Source of the DNA: Muribaculaceae bacterium
GTDB taxonomy: Bacteria > Bacteroidota > Bacteroidia > Bacteroidales > Muribaculaceae
Assembly: GCA_017557625.1 (NCBI GenBank)
Contig: JAFYYG010000030.1
Location: forward strand, 1-64,000
Length of the DNA stretch: 64,000 bases
Direction of reading: 5' to 3'
Shown here: piece after piece, positions 62,811 through 64,000 of the stretch
How the letters are laid out: each line of letters opens with the position of its first letter
Numbering within the stretch: position 1 is the first letter of the stretch
The notes under the pieces: generated by a model
What the model was told of the DNA's origin: nothing
Databases searched by the model: none
The model's input: only the letters and a program-made list of their open reading frames with translations
Made by a program: the position numbers and the translations under genes

Positions 62811-64000
62811 ATGAATTACATGAGTGCCGACGAGGCTGTGCGCCTTGTCAAGAGCGGAGACCACATCTACTGCATGGGCAGCACGGCGATTCCAGTGGTG
62901 CTTCAAAGCGCATTGGCACGACGTGCCAGCGAACTGCGCGACGTGGTGGTGTATTCGGCTTTCAATGTGCCTTACGACGAGTGCCCGCTATGTAATCCCG
63001 AGTATAAAGACTCGTTTATCACTAAGAGCTTGTTCCTCAGTGGCGATCAGCGTAAGTGGGTGGCACAGGGCTATGGCGAGGTGATTCCCGCCTTTTTGGG
63101 CGAGATACCTTTCCTGTTCCGCAGCAAGCAGCTGCCGGTGGATGTGACATTCCTAAACTGCTCGCCTCCTGACAAGGACGGCTATTGCAGCTATGGCATG
63201 AGTGCCGACTTGGCATTCAGCGCTGTGGAGATGTCGAAGACCATCATTGCTCAGATTAACGACAGTATGCCTTACTTGTGTGGTGCCGCCAAGATTCACG
63301 AGAGCGAGATAGCCGCCGCGGTGCGTTGTGACGAGCCGCCGTTGGCGATGGAATTTGGCGAGTCGTCACCCATCGAGAGTGCGATAGGCGGTTTTATTGC
63401 GGCCGAGATTCCCGATGGTGCTACCCTGCAGATTGGCGTGGGCGGAATCCCCAACGCAGTGCTTGCAGGAATCAAGAATCACAAGCATTTGGGACTTCAT
63501 ACAGAGGCGATGACCGATGGTGTGGTGCGTCTCATCGAAGAAGGTGTGATTGACAACAGTCTTAAGAAGATTCACCCAGGCAAGAGCGTGGCAAGTCTCG
63601 CGCTTGGCTCTAAACGCATGTACGACTTCCTTGACTATAACGAGGATGTGGAGTTCTATGACGTGGCATATACTAACGACCCACAGATAATCCGTCAGAA
63701 TCCACGCCCAATTGCCATCAACAGTGCCATCGAGGTTGACCTCACAGGTCAGGTGTGTGCCGACAGCATTGGCACGATGATTTTCTCGAGCGTAGGCGGA
63801 CAGCACGACTTCATGTATGGGGCTGCTCTCAATCCCGAGGGAAAGACCTTTATCGCATTGCCGTCACGTACAGGCAAGGGTAAAGGCAAGATTGTGGCCA
63901 CTCTCACTCCTGGTGCAGGTGTGGTAACCACAAGGTTCCAGACTCAGTATGTTGTTACCGAGCACGGCATCGTCTATCTGCGCAACAAGAGTATGGCAGA
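62811..64000 (+). CDS. Acetyl-CoA hydrolase/CoA-transferase (3' end outside window)
   Basis: CoA-transferase of the Cat1/4-hydroxybutyrate-CoA transferase family; 396 codons are visible before the right edge, and the family is about 430-500 residues. Visible: DEAVRLVKSGDHIYCMGSTA (~6-25), FLNCSPPDKDGYCSYG, ATLQIGVGGIPNAVLAG (CoA-site GxGGxPxAV), LHTEAMTDGVV with the catalytic Glu (~E232), SVGGQHDFMYGA and IVATLTPGAGVVTTR. Such enzymes pass CoA from an acyl-CoA to acetate or succinate, here perhaps the acyl-CoA from IorAB. Donor and acceptor are not readable from sequence. Confidence 0.9.
   Translation, partial: MNYMSADEAVRLVKSGDHIYCMGSTAIPVVLQSALARRASELRDVVVYSAFNVPYDECPLCNPEYKDSFITKSLFLSGDQRKWVAQGYGEVIPAFLGEIPFLFRSKQLPVDVTFLNCSPPDKDGYCSYGMSADLAFSAVEMSKTIIAQINDSMPYLCGAAKIHESEIAAAVRCDEPPLAMEFGESSPIESAIGGFIAAEIPDGATLQIGVGGIPNAVLAGIKNHKHLGLHTEAMTDGVVRLIEEGVIDNSLKKIHPGKSVASLALGSKRMYDFLDYNEDVEFYDVAYTNDPQIIRQNPRPIAINSAIEVDLTGQVCADSIGTMIFSSVGGQHDFMYGAALNPEGKTFIALPSRTGKGKGKIVATLTPGAGVVTTRFQTQYVVTEHGIVYLRNKSMA

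Noticed and set aside
1..64000. Prophage, integrative element or insertion sequence
   Set aside because: No integrase, transposase, relaxase, phage structural gene or long inverted repeat was found; gene order is housekeeping throughout.

Overview
The window is a chromosomal stretch of a Bacteroidales bacterium (phylum Bacteroidota). Evidence: promoters of the Bacteroidota type (TTG, 19 nt, TAnnTTTG) occur in front of many genes. The window also carries Bacteroidota-typical families: Porin_10-like porin, DUF4836, DUF4827, DUF4924, a THUMP-like methyltransferase, a SusC-like plug module, and the carboxynorspermidine route to spermidine. A gut family such as Muribaculaceae would fit, but genus and species cannot be set from this sequence. 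No transposase, integrase, phage gene or CRISPR array is visible. It is mainly ordinary core chromosome, with about 50 genes, one tRNA and many small intergenic repeats.

Layout. 1-8.5 kb: nspC (cut by the left edge), a UvrD/PcrA helicase, a small PD-(D/E)xK-like protein, holA, a thioesterase, then aspS with a THUMP-like methyltransferase. 8.7-12 kb: tRNA-Pro with its own promoter and terminator; nrnA-DUF4827-glmM. 12-17.3 kb: the overlapping run dsbD-mazG-topB-small Cys-rich membrane protein. 17.3-24.2 kb: a relic of a dockerin-like gene, htrA, a porin, a membrane-anchored solute-binding protein and an AGCS symporter. 24.2-26.5 kb: agmatine-to-putrescine genes aguA and aguB. 26.7-34.4 kb: a DUF4836 lipoprotein; murU with an AmgK-like kinase fused to a RapZ C-terminal domain; prfC, rfbD, DUF4924 and a Crp/Fnr regulator. 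34.6-43.5 kb: gltX, an unknown outer-membrane protein, waaA, an LTA-synthase-like sulfatase, and kdsA-manA-rpe-like-kdsC. 43.6-50.1 kb: rplS, three unknown small envelope/helical proteins, gpmI and lon. 50.3-58.7 kb: a 1997-residue alpha-2-macroglobulin containing a SusC-type carboxypeptidase-regulatory and TonB-plug module, an M48-TerB-like metallopeptidase, and an unknown secreted protein. 59-64 kb: iorA, iorB, an aminotransferase and a CoA-transferase (cut by the right edge), which look like an amino-acid fermentation unit.

Themes. Envelope sugar metabolism recurs: glmM, murU and AmgK-RapZ for amino sugars; kdsA, kdsC and waaA for Kdo; rfbD for rhamnose. Polyamine synthesis appears twice: aguA and aguB make putrescine, and nspC performs the last step to spermidine. 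The most unusual items are the macroglobulin/plug chimera, the AmgK-RapZ fusion beside murU, a 65-bp interspersed repeat with three copies (one read in frame as the N-terminus of MazG), a hairpin shared by two distant intergenic sites, a dockerin-like relic that still has its terminator, and about a dozen intergenic arrays of short words, each with its own unit.
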